From assembly GCA_020809705.1 (NCBI GenBank), contig CP085828.1:620001-684000 (forward strand): DNA of 64,000 nt, in the 5' to 3' direction. Both the position numbers and the translations under genes were made by a program. Shown here piece after piece: positions 34,554 to 46,672 of the stretch (the first letter of the stretch is position 1; the number at the start of each line of letters is the position of its first letter). The notes beneath the pieces were generated by a model, which was not told where the DNA came from, did not search any database, and worked only from the letters and a program-made list of their open reading frames with translations. Source of the DNA: Calonectria ilicicola. Lineage: Eukaryota; Ascomycota; Sordariomycetes; Hypocreales; Nectriaceae.

Positions 34554-36376
34554 CTAAGCTTTTCCTGCTAGCTTCTTCCTCTGATCAAGCCACTCCCCCA
34601 CCATCCCTTGGTAATCCTTCGGCCCATACCTATGGAATATCTCTGATAAAATTCCGGACTTCCTGTACTTTTTTAGCCCCAAGTCATCCACAAGGAGGTC
34701 CATATATGGCAAACAGTCGAACGCCAAATCTGGACATCTGTCTCCGGCACCGCCAGCAGCATGCGGATGCCTGATGCGAGAGTATTCGCTATGGAGAATT
34801 GTTTCGTACTGGATCTTGTCAAGGTTGGGGGTGTCTGAATCTAAGTTGGATATCTCGTCCATGAAGAATGCCGTTATCCACAACGCCTGGAGTTGGGCTA
34901 TCATAACAGCATGAAGTGCAAGATGACTACCGATGAACGCAATGTTTCTTTTAATAAACATTTCCCCATTTGAAGGAACTAAAAAGCGATATAACCGATA
35001 ACCGGAGGAGACTTTGGCTGTTGAGTTAGATGGGTCGAGTGTCGGTGTCGGAGTTCCTGGAGGAAGAGTTCGTCTTGGTGCTTCTCGCACAGCAGGCAAG
35101 GAAGAAAATATTTCTACACGCGCCTTGTCAACCAATTCTTCACCCTCTGTAGATACAGATCTAATCCCGAGGATAGGAGCAACTTCTTTCGGCAAGAATT
35201 CTATTGGGGGGTGCGTCTTCCACCCAGTGCAACATACGAATGCATCAACCCCAAGGGTTGTCTCATCCGATAGATGCACCGAGCCGTCAGAAAGGTGAGT
35301 GATGTCGGCAATATGGACCGTGATCTTGCCCTCGCGGACTAGATCAAACCAGGGAGACGAGTAGTTATGGATACTCAGCGAGTTTCCCATCCAGAACGGG
35401 TTCACCCAAGGCTTCAGCTTTTGCGTCTCTGGATGCTCGTTATAGCCGTGGGCCTTTTCGGCAAAGCTTTCAAGAAGATTCCAGAATTTTGAGACAACCT
35501 TGCGCCCAAAAAAGGTCTCATGAAGAGCGTAGCGCACCCACCCCACTGGTCCCTTCTTTTCGCCCCAGATACATGGGTCAAACCATGTAAAAAGACGAGT
35601 GGCTGCCAAACGTTGGATAGAGACTTTGAAGGGTGAGAATAGGACTGGCCAAACCCAGCTTGGTCCGCCGCCTCCTGGCCTCATGACCATGTGCACATGG
35701 GCACCAGCTTTTGCGGCAAAGAAGCACGTGTCCCATGCTGATTTGTTGCCTCCAAGAACAACAATATGTTTGGCCTTTTCCAATTCTGAAGACCGGTCTT
35801 TTAGTTCTTTTGCGTGGAATAGCGGCCGATTAAAGGACTCTTGTCCTTCAAACTTGGGCATGGAAGGCTCAGACGTAAGGCCCGTAGCAACAACCAATTT
35901 GCGAGCAACAATTGTCTGAGTCTCTAGAGAAGATTGTTCAGGTTTCGTGGAAGCGATCTGCAAAAGCCAAGATCCATCATCTAATAATTCTGCAGACTCA
36001 ACTTTTTGACTGAGCCGTGTCTTAGTGATCAGGTCAAAGTGCTCAGCAACTTGGGTAAGATAGTTATGAACAACTTGACCAGGAATATGTTGGCCGGGTT
36101 TGACTCCAAATCGGTCAAAGGCCATTGGGAAATCAGAAAACTCGAACGTGCCAACCAAGTTATTCGTTTTCAAACCTGTGTAAAGCCTTTCATTGGCCCA
36201 CACCCCTCCAACGGATGCTGCCGAATCGAAGATGGCCATAGTACTTCCCGGACAGGCTTCTAGATATGTTTTTGCCATGGCGAGGCCATGCCATCCTGTG
36301 ACGTTAACCAACCATTATTTGGAAGAAAGTGATGAGACATACCGGCGCCGATGATTGCAATTTCTAGCTTCTCCAT
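34554..36376 (-). CDS. flavin-containing (FAD/NADPH) monooxygenase
   Basis: Two exons, 36376-36343 and 36295-34554, joined across a 47-nt GTATGT...CAG intron, giving 591 residues. The splice falls inside the FAD-binding Rossmann motif and restores IAIIGAGWHGLAMAK (GxGxxG). A second dinucleotide motif reads KHIVVLGGNKSAWDTC (about residue 195), preceded by NRPLFHAKELKD where FMO/Baeyer-Villiger enzymes have their His signature. Further marks are VGGVWANERLYTGLKTN and the ATG-like VVATGLTSEPSMP. Such enzymes oxygenate nitrogen, sulfur or carbonyl carbon of small molecules and are common in fungal metabolite clusters. It diverges from the DUF4863 gene, suggesting joint action. The substrate is unknown. 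Confidence 0.93.
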
Positions 36377-36974
36377 GTTTCTCTTTATATTTTGATGCGA
36401 TTTTGTCATCATTTGCTTGGGTTCACAATTTATGGTAGATCTTATGTCACGTGGAAGGGCGGTTGTCTTTATCCCGATCGTTGTACTCTATTCGATCCAA
36501 ATGAGACCAGCGAATGGGCTTGTTTTTATTTTATTTTTTTCTTGCAACAATCGATTATGAATTCAGTGTAACAATACGGAAGTAATCTAAGAACCGTGAA
36601 GAGCAATACAATACCGACCATGCCCAGCCGTCTGCGTTCGACTATGGAAATGTTTAATTTCCAGTAGGCCTGATTTCAAATCACATGATGTTGATTTCGT
36701 CAATGATTCCATCGATAAACGATCTTGGTGTAAATTCCGATTGTTCTATGTACCGATTGCACTACACCTATTTCGTTATCATTTCCGTGTCCATCTTATT
36801 GGTCGGATTTCCGAACTCTCAATACTCATTCCGCTACCAATGTGACTAGCACAGTTCTGCATCAGCCTTGCCAAATTCTCATGTAAGTACATTTAGAATA
36901 AATTTTTCCTTTTATTCAGTCGAATTTAGGAGATTACTTTACAAATCTCAATTGCAGAAACATTGCCGTGCAAC
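36377..36974. promoter_or_regulatory. divergent promoter, monooxygenase / DUF4863 gene
   Basis: 598 bp between start codons. It contains five TTCCG/CGGAA pentamers (36577, 36735, 36783, 36809, 36829), two of them within 50 bp of each other and near the inverted repeat TCGGATTTCCGA at 36803-36814. Random expectation is about one. The repeated element 36447-36513 lies next to the monooxygenase start. A probable 5' UTR intron (GTAAGT near 36881 to CAG near 36957) precedes the DUF4863 start. Confidence 0.5.
36447..36513 (+). repeat. copy 1 of a cluster-flanking promoter element
   Basis: Starts TCACGTGGAAGGGCGGTTGT and matches 45724-45790 over its first 45 bases with only C/T differences; a looser match follows. 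It lies about 70 bp upstream of the monooxygenase start codon. Confidence 0.8.
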
Positions 36975-37673
36975 ATGTCGCTCAACAACTTGCCTGCCAC
37001 ATTCACCAATGAACGGGAGGAGGTTGACCTCGAAAAATATCCTACCGCTAAAGCCTTAGTGAACAGATGCTCTGAGTTCTTCGCTGAGGTTAAGAATTTG
37101 TCAGTCATGATTGAGGTAGTATTGGCATTCAAGCTTGCTCTGACTTTTGTAGAACTCCTGGCCAAGATCTCGAAAAGTACTTGAACGCCAATTACGGGCC
37201 CGGAAACCGCTACTACGAGGACCTTTGCAAGTATATACGCAAGGGAATTAAAGAAAATGAGGGCTGGTGCGCTACAATTGAGATTGACGGGGCGAGGTAC
37301 CGACGTTCCAGGATTAGTCTTCCCAAGCCTGAAACACACTTTTTTAGTATCACGACTGTGTTTATGGATAGTCAAGAAATTTACAGAGGACAGTATCATC
37401 AGCATCCTTACGGAGAGATCAACTGTGTTGTCCAGATTGATGAGGGGGCAGAACTAAAAGGAATGAAAGGATGGCAGGGTGCTGGCTGGACTAGTCCGTC
37501 TGCTGGAACACACCACTACCCGGAAGTGAGATTAGATCACTCTTGGAGTCTAGAATGAAGCTAATTGATCTAACCAGGTCCGAAAGGGCGCGGTGGTGGC
37601 CCTTTATTTCCTGCCCGCGGGGAGGATAAGCTTTGAGGCCACAGAAGACATGCCCCAGCCACAGGTTGTGTAA
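36975..37673 (+). CDS. DUF4863 / 4-hydroxylaminobenzoate-lyase-like protein
   Basis: Three exons: 36975-37099, 37153-37525 and 37578-37673. They sum to 594 nt, or 197 residues. The introns use GTCAGT (branch CTGAC) and GTGAGA (branch CTAAT/CTAAC). The helical N-terminal third ends in LEKYLNANYGPGNRYYEDL. The C-terminal two thirds are a small cupin-like barrel: KPETHFFSITTVFMD, QYHQHPYGEINCVVQ (an HxHPxGE metal-type motif), GWTSPSAGTHHYPEV, and GAVVALYFLPAGRISFEA. This is the DUF4863 pattern, whose characterised bacterial member PnbB releases ammonia from 4-hydroxylaminobenzoate. Next to a flavin monooxygenase able to make N-hydroxy groups, a lyase or isomerase acting on an N-O intermediate is an attractive inference. 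Confidence 0.85.
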
Positions 37674-38149
37674 AGGCGAGCAGTTAGTTATTTAGCCATC
37701 TTTAATCATGAGGGCTTCAGTCATTTAATTAATAACATTAAATGAACTACACCGTTTTCCAATTTTCCCCATTTCCTCTCTCCTTTGTATTCAACTTTAC
37801 GTCTTATTCCTTCATTCGAATGACATCCAGATGTTCATAGACGTCAAGAAAATAGAACCATATTTTAGGGAAAGACGCTTATGACCAACTTTGAAAGACT
37901 TTTCTGCCCGGCCATGAGACGTAATAATATTATAGATCCTTCAACCTCAGACAGGGAACCGAGATTGCCTATCTAACCTCTGCCAAATACTTCTCGTATT
38001 TGTCTGTTTCAGACTGCGATGCAAGCAAACAAATCATTTCTGATGATTCACTCCAATATTATCTGCGTTTTATTCAAGATATTAGGTCTATACTTTATGA
38101 GAATAGGCCCCAAGAATTCCACTATAATATGTATCTGTGTACGAAATGA
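37674..38149. other. convergent intergenic region
   Basis: 3' flanks of the DUF4863 gene and the aminotransferase. AT-rich; no gene seen. Confidence 0.5.
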
Positions 38150-39601
<1,452 letters not shown>

Positions 39602-39835
39602 ATCAACTCTGCAGATTCAATGGTAATGTCAAAATGGAAAAAGGGTGCATGGTACAGGAAATAGTTCATCAAAATTAACATCAGCTTTACGTTCATTGTT
39701 CCAGATAACGGCACTCATTTCTCTCTTCAACTGTGCTGAATTAGGTTTACTCTACTCTCTGGTGGACATAGATCGGCTGGTGGAGAGATAAACGGGATCC
39801 GGAATAATCACCACATTGGGTCTAGTTGGATTTAT

Positions 39836-39848
39836 TTCCGGACCGGAA
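39836..39848 (+). promoter_or_regulatory. inverted repeat TTCCGGACCGGAA, candidate Zn2Cys6 site
   Basis: A perfect 6-bp inverted repeat around one base, carrying CCG and CGG triplets as recognised by dimeric Zn2Cys6 proteins. It sits mid-way in the shared promoter of two cluster genes. Binding by the adjacent regulator is inferred. Confidence 0.5.
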
Positions 39849-40105
39849 CGACTACCCCAACCCGTGTGAAAGCACATTCTCCATGACAAGCCGATCATGA
39901 AAGCCAATCATGCCCATACTAATACGAAAGCTGCTGTATCAATCGCTAAAGTGGAGTCATCGGAATTGTTGTTCAACATCACAAGCCCATGGCTTGCCCT
40001 AGAGATCCGGCAATAACCGCAGCAAAATGCACGGAAACCTCACTTAGCTAGATAGAGTTTACTGGAATTAATTCCGCCCTTGAATGACTTGTCCGTCTAT
40101 GAAGA

Positions 40106-40112
40106 TATAAAT
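40106..40112 (+). promoter_or_regulatory. TATA box of the decarboxylase gene
   Basis: TATAAAT 69 bp upstream of the start codon; good position for a core promoter. Confidence 0.55.
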
Positions 40113-40180
40113 GATTCCATGCTCACAAGGCAACATTTGAAACATTACTATTATCAAATTGAACCTGTGCGAGAATAAAG

Positions 40181-41926
40181 ATGGCTGAAACCATTGATCT
40201 TGCAGATTTTTTATTTAAGCGCCTTTACGAGGTTGGCTTGCGTTCAGTCCACGGCGTTCCTGGAGACTACAATTTGAGTGCGTTGGACTATCTTGAACCA
40301 GCAGGTCTTGATTGGGTCGGCAATTGCAACGAACTCAATGCCGGCTACGCAGCAGATGGTTACGCCCGGATCAAAGGCATTGGTGCATTAATTACGACTT
40401 TTGGAGTTGGCGAGCTCTCTGCCATCAATGCTATTGCAGGCGCTTATGCAGAGCGAAGCCCCCTTGTCCACATTGTTGGTACGCCTGCTCGAGGCCTCCA
40501 ACAGCGAGGAGCGAGGCTGCACCACTCACTTTGTAATGGTAGCCCCGATGACTACTCCATCTTTGCCGATATGTGCACTAAGATCACCGTGGCTCACGAA
40601 AACTTGATGGACGCGTCAACAGCGCCCTCGCAAATTGATTACGCGCTTGCTGCCTGTATCAATAATAAACGCCCCGTTTACATCCAGCTTCCAGCAGATA
40701 TGGTTGACGCCAAAGTTCCAGCTTCATTGCTCTCAACACCATTAAATTTGTCTCTTGAGCCCAATGACGCCGACACAGAGGAGGTTGTTGCAAAATTGAT
40801 TGTGGAAAAAATTCATCAGTCAAAGCAACCGTTCATTCTTGTCGACGCAGGCGCCTCCCGCTATAACATGGCGATGGAAACCAACGAACTTGTCAGGGCT
40901 ACTGGATTTCCTACGGCTACAACCCCATTCGGAAAGGGAATTGTCAACGAGACCCTACCGAATTTCCACGGTGTATATGGCACTGTCGGTGATCATGTCT
41001 ACGTTCCGTGGGTCAAGGAGTGCGATTTGATCCTCCACATCGGCCCATTTGAGAACAACGTCAACACATACTATTTCAAGACCATCCCGGAGCCATCCAA
41101 AACAATAAAGTTCGACGAGGATCTAATACAAGTAGGTTCATCGGTTGGCGAGATGAGGCAGTGGGCCTTGCATCCGGGCGGTGTGCTGCGGCGGGTTCTT
41201 TCACTCCTTGACCCGAAGGCTCTGTGCCAATATGCCCAGTATCCTCAACTACCCAATCTACGTGCGCACTTGAAAAGCTTTGCTCCTGTTCAGAAGACAG
41301 ATCCTTTGCGCCAAGACACGTTCTGGAAACGTATCTCGGGATTTTTCGAGCCGGGAGATGTTATCATGACAGAGAGTGGCACTGCTAGCACTGGCGGCCG
41401 CGATTTTGTACTTCCCCAGGATACAACACTCATAAACTCTGGTGTCTGGCTTTCCATTGGCTTCATGCTTGGAGCTTCCCAAGGGGTTGCCCTAGCCCAG
41501 CGAGACCTAGCTATGCCAGGATCTCAACAAGGACGAACCATTCTTTTTGAGGGGGATGGGAGTTTCCAGATGACTGCTCAGGAACTCAGCACCGTCATCA
41601 ATAAGAGGCTTGACATGATAATATTTCTCATCAACAATGATGGATACACCATCGAAAGGTTAGTGCATGGGCCGACTGCAGCCTATAACGATGTCGCCCC
41701 TTGGCGCTATCTTGAACTTCCGCATTGCTTTGGGGCGCCAACCGATGGCTCTTACAAAACTATGACAGAAAAGGCATCTAATTGGGGCGAGCTCACTGAA
41801 ATTCTAGAAAAAGAGGAGTTCAAATACGGACCGGGGCTTCGCATGGTTGAAATCATGATGGAGCGAATGGACGCACCAGTGATTCTGAAGAAGCTACTGG
41901 AGAGCTACTCTGCTGCGGCAAATTAG
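40181..41926 (+). CDS. thiamine-diphosphate 2-oxo-acid decarboxylase (PDC/ARO10 type)
   Basis: One exon, 581 residues, start in context AAAGATGGC. It is full length for the pyruvate decarboxylase family. Catalytic positions keep yeast-like numbering: Glu51 in NCNELNAGYAADGYAR, and His114-His115 in RLHHSLCNG. The ThDP/Mg site runs from GDGSFQMTAQELS to NNDGYTIERLVHG. GTPARGLQQRGARLHH matches the substrate-loop region. The family converts 2-oxo acids to aldehydes and CO2. Pyruvate, phenylpyruvate and indolepyruvate enzymes cannot be separated safely by eye. The divergent aminotransferase and the specific regulator argue for a specialised 2-oxo acid rather than fermentation. No introns and no targeting signal: cytosolic. 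Confidence 0.93.
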   Translation: MAETIDLADFLFKRLYEVGLRSVHGVPGDYNLSALDYLEPAGLDWVGNCNELNAGYAADGYARIKGIGALITTFGVGELSAINAIAGAYAERSPLVHIVGTPARGLQQRGARLHHSLCNGSPDDYSIFADMCTKITVAHENLMDASTAPSQIDYALAACINNKRPVYIQLPADMVDAKVPASLLSTPLNLSLEPNDADTEEVVAKLIVEKIHQSKQPFILVDAGASRYNMAMETNELVRATGFPTATTPFGKGIVNETLPNFHGVYGTVGDHVYVPWVKECDLILHIGPFENNVNTYYFKTIPEPSKTIKFDEDLIQVGSSVGEMRQWALHPGGVLRRVLSLLDPKALCQYAQYPQLPNLRAHLKSFAPVQKTDPLRQDTFWKRISGFFEPGDVIMTESGTASTGGRDFVLPQDTTLINSGVWLSIGFMLGASQGVALAQRDLAMPGSQQGRTILFEGDGSFQMTAQELSTVINKRLDMIIFLINNDGYTIERLVHGPTAAYNDVAPWRYLELPHCFGAPTDGSYKTMTEKASNWGELTEILEKEEFKYGPGLRMVEIMMERMDAPVILKKLLESYSAAAN

Positions 41927-42501
41927 ATAATATTTAAATCTCATAAAATTTGTATCAAAAAATAAAAAAATTGTCGTCCGCCTATTTATTTATCTAGGCT
42001 TTCAACTCCTCAGGCGTTCATTGTTAGCTCACGCCTAACCTGGAGTGTTTTGCATCGGGAGGTATGATAAAACAGCCGTACGAAAACATAAACAAAACTC
42101 CCAAATAAAAATTTCATAGATAAAGAAATAAATGAATAAAACTTGTCCTGTCCAATACTGAAACGCCTTGAGCTTGCGTGCATAGAGTATCAGCTTCCTG
42201 TGCTTGTTAGTCGCAAGGGTCATATGTACACCTCCCCAAATTGCACTAACTGCATCGGAAATGATTTCGTCGGCGTAGTATTTGTCAGACACGCGGACCA
42301 ATAGCATGAGGAAATTTCTAGTTCCTATTTGAACACTTTTTCCTCTTTTGCCCAATTGGCGATCTCCCAATAAAACGGCCTTATCTAGCTTTCGACCTCC
42401 GAGCTAGCACTGGGAAAACATTTACCTTTTCACCCCGCACTCACGGAGCACCGCACTCTCATCAGTCATTCCGCCCTTTGTTGACATTAGTGTTCAAAAA
42501 A
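41927..42501. promoter_or_regulatory. upstream region of the Zn2Cys6 regulator
   Basis: 575 bp, AT-rich. It contains CGGAA at 42256 and ATTCCGCCCTTTG at 42468-42480, only 22 bp before the start codon. The latter shares 11 bases with the decarboxylase promoter (40071), consistent with autoregulation. Confidence 0.4.
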
Positions 42502-44969
42502 ATGAACAACCCAGACTGCGATAATTCTACAATCGATGAAGCGGTCGCAGGACGAAGCACAGACACAAGCAGAAAGAAACGAGGCCACTATGTCAACCTT
42601 GCATGGTACGAGGCATCCCCCCGCCTCTTTAACAAAACTATTTTTTTAACAGAATAACTAGTTATGAATGCAAAAAACAGAAAACAAAGTGTAACGGTGC
42701 AGACCCATGTGGCAGATGTGCAAAAAGCGGCAAAAAATGTGCGACTCTATTCTTGAGGTCACAGCACCGATGACTAACACTTGCTAGGCACATTCCCACC
42801 CTATGCATCCCGTCGACGGGGAGCCGGCCAGTACGGTTTTTTGGGCCTTCAAATTGATAGTTTATTTATTCATTTTTACTAATGTTATTAGTGAACCGTC
42901 CGGTACAAGGTTAATTGTAATGAGGCGATCCAACCATGAAGTGCAACACCAGTCGCTTTCACAACGTCAACCGGCCCAGGCTTCCCCACCCGTACCTTCT
43001 GAGTCACAAGCATATAACTGGCAGATGAGCCTAAATCAGTTGGATTCTACGAATAATTGCTCATCTCAGTCACTTCCAACAGAACCAATTGCAAACGAGT
43101 TTGCTCAGCCACAGATCTCGGTTACTTCCAGCTTTCAATGTGGGCTAGACAACACACCTAATCCAACCACTTCAAACTGTTCACCCTCTTCTTCAAGCAC
43201 ATCCTCCACGAATCATGGCCAGTACTCCGAGAACAGCACCACAAGTATTCACACTCCGGTAACTGCCCACTACAAGTTCAATATCAACCTAGCCCAGACC
43301 AATCTTTATGCTCGGGGTGTTTTTCATCCTGAAAACAGCAACGAAAATGCTGACCCCTCACCTTCCTTGCAATATGCTCGTCTAGACTGCCCGAACGTTG
43401 ATCCTATGTGGCTTATTCCACGCCGAGAGGCCATCAGACTGTGCGATGTTTATGAAGAGGAGATCAATATCTCCCACCCATTTCTCGAGATGGATGTCAT
43501 TCGAGGTCATGTCACTAAGTTGTACGACTCGTTGGAGGTTCTCTCTCAAAATGGGTGTGAACACATGCCACTAAGAAACACTAATATCATTCAGCCGGAC
43601 GAACTAAAACTAATCAAGGTAGCATTTGCCAATGCCTTGATCACAGAAACCAGCGGGCCATGCAAATTAGCCAGTGCACTGTTTGAAGATGTCAAATCTT
43701 CAGTCCAAGACAAATTCTGGGAAGAAGTCAACATCCCAACAATCAAAATCTTTCTTCTCTTAGTAAGAATAGTTTAACATGCATTAAGACAGCAACGAAA
43801 CTGACGTCTATACGATAGGCAATGTGGCAATTCTTAGCGGACAATGATTCATTAGCCTGGCGACTCACAGGAATTGTTGCACGGTGGTGCCTAGAGCTTG
43901 GATTGAACCAGTCGCTGTACATTCGACAAATGCCTGGGAACGATCATGACCGCAAGATGGCGGTTCGCTTATTTTGGTGCATTCATGCGCTGGATCGACG
44001 CTGGGGCTTCGGAAACGGTTTACCATTCGTGATTCAAGACACAGACATTGACCAAAATTTCCCAGAGCCAGTAAGTCTTGAATCTCCAACTCACTTCTAC
44101 TAGAAAGCTGAACTTTGAAGGATGACGAGGTCCCCTATCTTAAAGCAATGGTCGCTTTCAGCCGCATCGTGTCATCTGTGTGGCATGCCTCATATGGCTC
44201 GCCGACCGACGTTTCCAGCCGCAAAGGACGAGACGAAATATCTTTTCTAGATTACCGTGTTACTAAATGGTGGGATGATCTTCTCCCGGAATTACAATTG
44301 GGAAAGAACGATCATCAATATTCGCGAGGAATGAAGCGGCTACGAATCTTATTATACTTGCGGAAGTGCCAATTGAAGATTCTGTTGCACCAACGAGTGC
44401 TTCATTCGCCGCTGCTCATACAGGAGCATCCAAAAACCTGTGAAGCAGTGGTACAGTTAGCCAAAGACATGATTTGGAAATTGGATCACCTTAATCGTTC
44501 TACTGATATATACTCTACCCAGCAAATGTGCTTCAACTATTTCTTGATTCTCGCCCTTGGCGTTATATTTCTCGCCATTTCCCAAGCGCCGCAGAAGTTT
44601 GCAGGCACAGCACAAAAGGAATTCCATGTTGCCCTTGACTTGGTTCAGGGTCTGAGCTCAAATTCCTTTGTTTCTAAAAGGCTTTGGAGATTTATTCGCG
44701 GTCTAAGACCCCTTGGTGATAGATTGGGCGCCACCGAACAATCGAGGACAAACAAGACCACACAGATAGGTTCGCATGACGACGTCTTTAATGTAGATAA
44801 CCAGACACCAAATTTCTTCGATATTGGTACAGGTCATTTTCAGTTCACCGAGGATATTTTCTTTCCATTCCAACCACTGGGGGAATCTACCGATGCCAAC
44901 CAGCTGATGGAGGGCATCAATAGTATTATTGAGGCTATGGATAGAGAGAGTAGTGAACGGCTGATATAG
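42502..44969 (+). CDS. Zn2Cys6 fungal-specific transcription factor
   Basis: Six exons: 42502-42605, 42662-42738, 42788-42830, 42892-43762, 43819-44070 and 44121-44969. They total 2196 nt, or 731 residues. The binuclear cluster spans the first two introns and is complete only after splicing: C-YE-C-KKQKTK-C-NGADP-C-GR-C-AKSGKK-C, preceded by basic RKKRGH. A Gln/Ser/Pro-rich linker (about 90-180) follows. The fungal-specific domain has ISHPFLEMDVI and then LAWRLTGIVARWCLELGLNQ, with VRLFWCIHALDRRWGFGNGLPF across the exon-5 block. It acts in the nucleus on CGG-type sites. Its place at the cluster edge makes it the probable pathway regulator. Confidence 0.92.
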
Positions 44970-44998
44970 AGTTATTGTCAAGGAATAACCTTGTGTAT

Positions 44999-45685
44999 CT
45001 ATAATTGAAACGCATTGCTGTTCTCCATGTATTCCTCATGCCCTACCCAGTAGCACTCAAAAGAAGTATATAAAAAACGGTAAACAACGTGAACCAAAGT
45101 GGCGTAAAACATTATGAGTATGTTGGGCAGACAAACAAGGCTGGAACCAATAGCCCATATCGGGTATTTATGCGGGCCATAGTAGTAAACGGTGAATTCT
45201 TCCCCCAAAACTCGATGCTTCAGCACCCAGTCCCATTTTATTGGTCGAAAGACACAAACTAGCATCTGCTCGTCTTTCATTACATTGCCATTTTGGCTCT
45301 AGGCAGGGTCTTCCGACATCGCAGCAATTTTGGCGTTAATATAAGCCAAGCCTTTGGTTATTAAGTAAGGACCTCTGACCAGCTCATTTTGTTCGAACCA
45401 AAGTTTTACTTGATCATTGGATTCAATATTTTTGATGATTATTTCGTCCTGTTAGTCGATCAAATGTTCTATACAAGCATCAGCTTGTAACGTTATTTTG
45501 TATTTGTCCACTCGTTCCAGTGGTGTCTTGAGAGACTTCCTAAATTTAGCAAAGAAACTTGGTTTCGTAACCCCTTCTTTACTTGAAGTCTTTTTAACTG
45601 TATCAATCAAGGTGACTTTCTCTGCGAGTATTCGAGACGCCACTGACCATTGGGTTGGGGCGGCTCGTGGCTGAGTCGGGATCAT
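44999..45685 (-). pseudogene. broken gene of unrecognised family
   Basis: An ATG at 45685 opens a 77-residue frame (MIPTQPRAAPTQWSVASRIL onward) that stops at 45452. Coding-like sequence continues in the same frame past the stop (DQVKLWFEQNELVRGPYLIT, GLAYINAKIAA) to a second stop, and a third open block (44999-45280) follows in the same direction. I could not find clean splice sites removing the stop. It ends head-on against the regulator gene. A promoter-element copy lies 39 bp upstream, the same arrangement as the monooxygenase. I cannot name the family. Confidence 0.45.
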
Positions 45686-45723
45686 TCTCGAATACTTCCC
45701 ACAGGATTCCACAGGAACGAATA

Positions 45724-45790
45724 TATCACGTGGAAGGGCGGTTGTCTTTATCTCGATCGTTGTACCCTATTTCAACCCAACGGAGACTAG
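45724..45790 (+). repeat. copy 2 of the cluster-flanking promoter element
   Basis: Starts TCACGTGGAAGGGCGGTTGT and matches 36447-36513. The differences in the first 45 bases are C/T. It lies just outside the cluster, upstream of the broken minus-strand gene. Confidence 0.8.
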
Positions 45791-45925
45791 CACATAAATT
45801 AATGATTCTTTTTGAAGTCATACCAGATGGCTTGCTGCGCTTATTGGCAATAGCAAAATTAGTGCAAAATTAGTGCAGGAAATTCCTGTCAACGGGTTGT
45901 CAGATGTCCCCTGCGGACACACATC

Positions 45926-46078
45926 TTAGAAAGAGGATTGAACAGCGACCTCTAGAATACTGGTAGGAAATGGCGCCGGCGGGGCAAAGGCGCCTATTCC
46001 TGATCTTAGTTGACCGACGGTGTTGCCAGCAAATCCGAGGATAAGTACCACAATGGTGGAGACCCGGGTAGCATGCAT
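45926..46078 (-). CDS. candidate 50-residue secreted peptide
   Basis: ATG at 46078 opens a 50-residue frame. The first 22 residues look like a signal peptide (MHATRVSTIVVLILGFAGNT). The mature part is Ala/Pro/Ser-rich without Cys (GAFAPPAPFP). Upstream lies a CA/CT-rich leader typical of fungal secreted genes, and TATAAG near 46243-46248. The ATG context is weak (T at -3), and no homologue is known to me. A spliced longer product is possible. Confidence 0.35.
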   Translation of the reverse strand: MHATRVSTIVVLILGFAGNTVGQLRSGIGAFAPPAPFPTSILEVAVQSSF

Positions 46079-46672
46079 TAAGCGGTGGTTGAAAAGGTAA
46101 AGTCAAGTTTTTGGAATTGATGTGCATGTGTGTGAGGATGAGAATTGTGGGTTTTTAAGTGATTGTGCAAGTGGTAGTAAAAGTGGTGGTAAAGGTAGCT
46201 GATGTGATTTGAACAAGAGATGGGATCAGAATGCGATGGTTCATTCTTATAGACCTCTGCCATCATAGCTTACTCAAAGTGATCCTATTCAGAAAGTCTT
46301 AGCAAGGATAGAAACCGATGCTTGTCTTTGTAGTGACTGTCTTTATTCTCAAATTTCTGTGCCATGGCACATTCCAAATATCCCCCAGACACGTCAAAAT
46401 CCTTCCAATCCTACCTACAAATAGTCCCCCTTCTCTGTTAGATAATTATCCGAGACGGCGGGTCTGAGAACAAATCTAGTTTGTCCTCTTTGTGAGGGGG
46501 GGACATTCGTGTCTAACAGAGGAAGCTCTAAGGATTGAGAGTCAATTGATCGGCTTAACTTCTGTCGTGCCGTATATATGTACAAATAACACCGGTGACC
46601 ACTGTAAGGCACTCTACACTTTTTCCAGTGATGTAGTGGCATTTACTGTACGACAACCTTTGTACGGGTTTT
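46079..46672. other. short intergenic region
   Basis: Leader and promoter of the candidate peptide, then 3' flank of the helicase-like gene. It includes an imperfect (GTGGTAAAG)-like purine/T repeat at 46166-46200. Confidence 0.45.

Larger units (their letters stand above)
39602..40180. promoter_or_regulatory. divergent promoter, aminotransferase / decarboxylase
   Basis: 579 bp with six TTCCG/CGGAA pentamers (39800, 39836, 39844, 39961, 40032, 40072), about five times random expectation. It includes the perfect inverted repeat at 39836-39848. The 11-mer ATTCCGCCCTT at 40071 recurs upstream of the Zn2Cys6 regulator at 42468. TATAAAT lies at 40106-40112. Confidence 0.55.
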
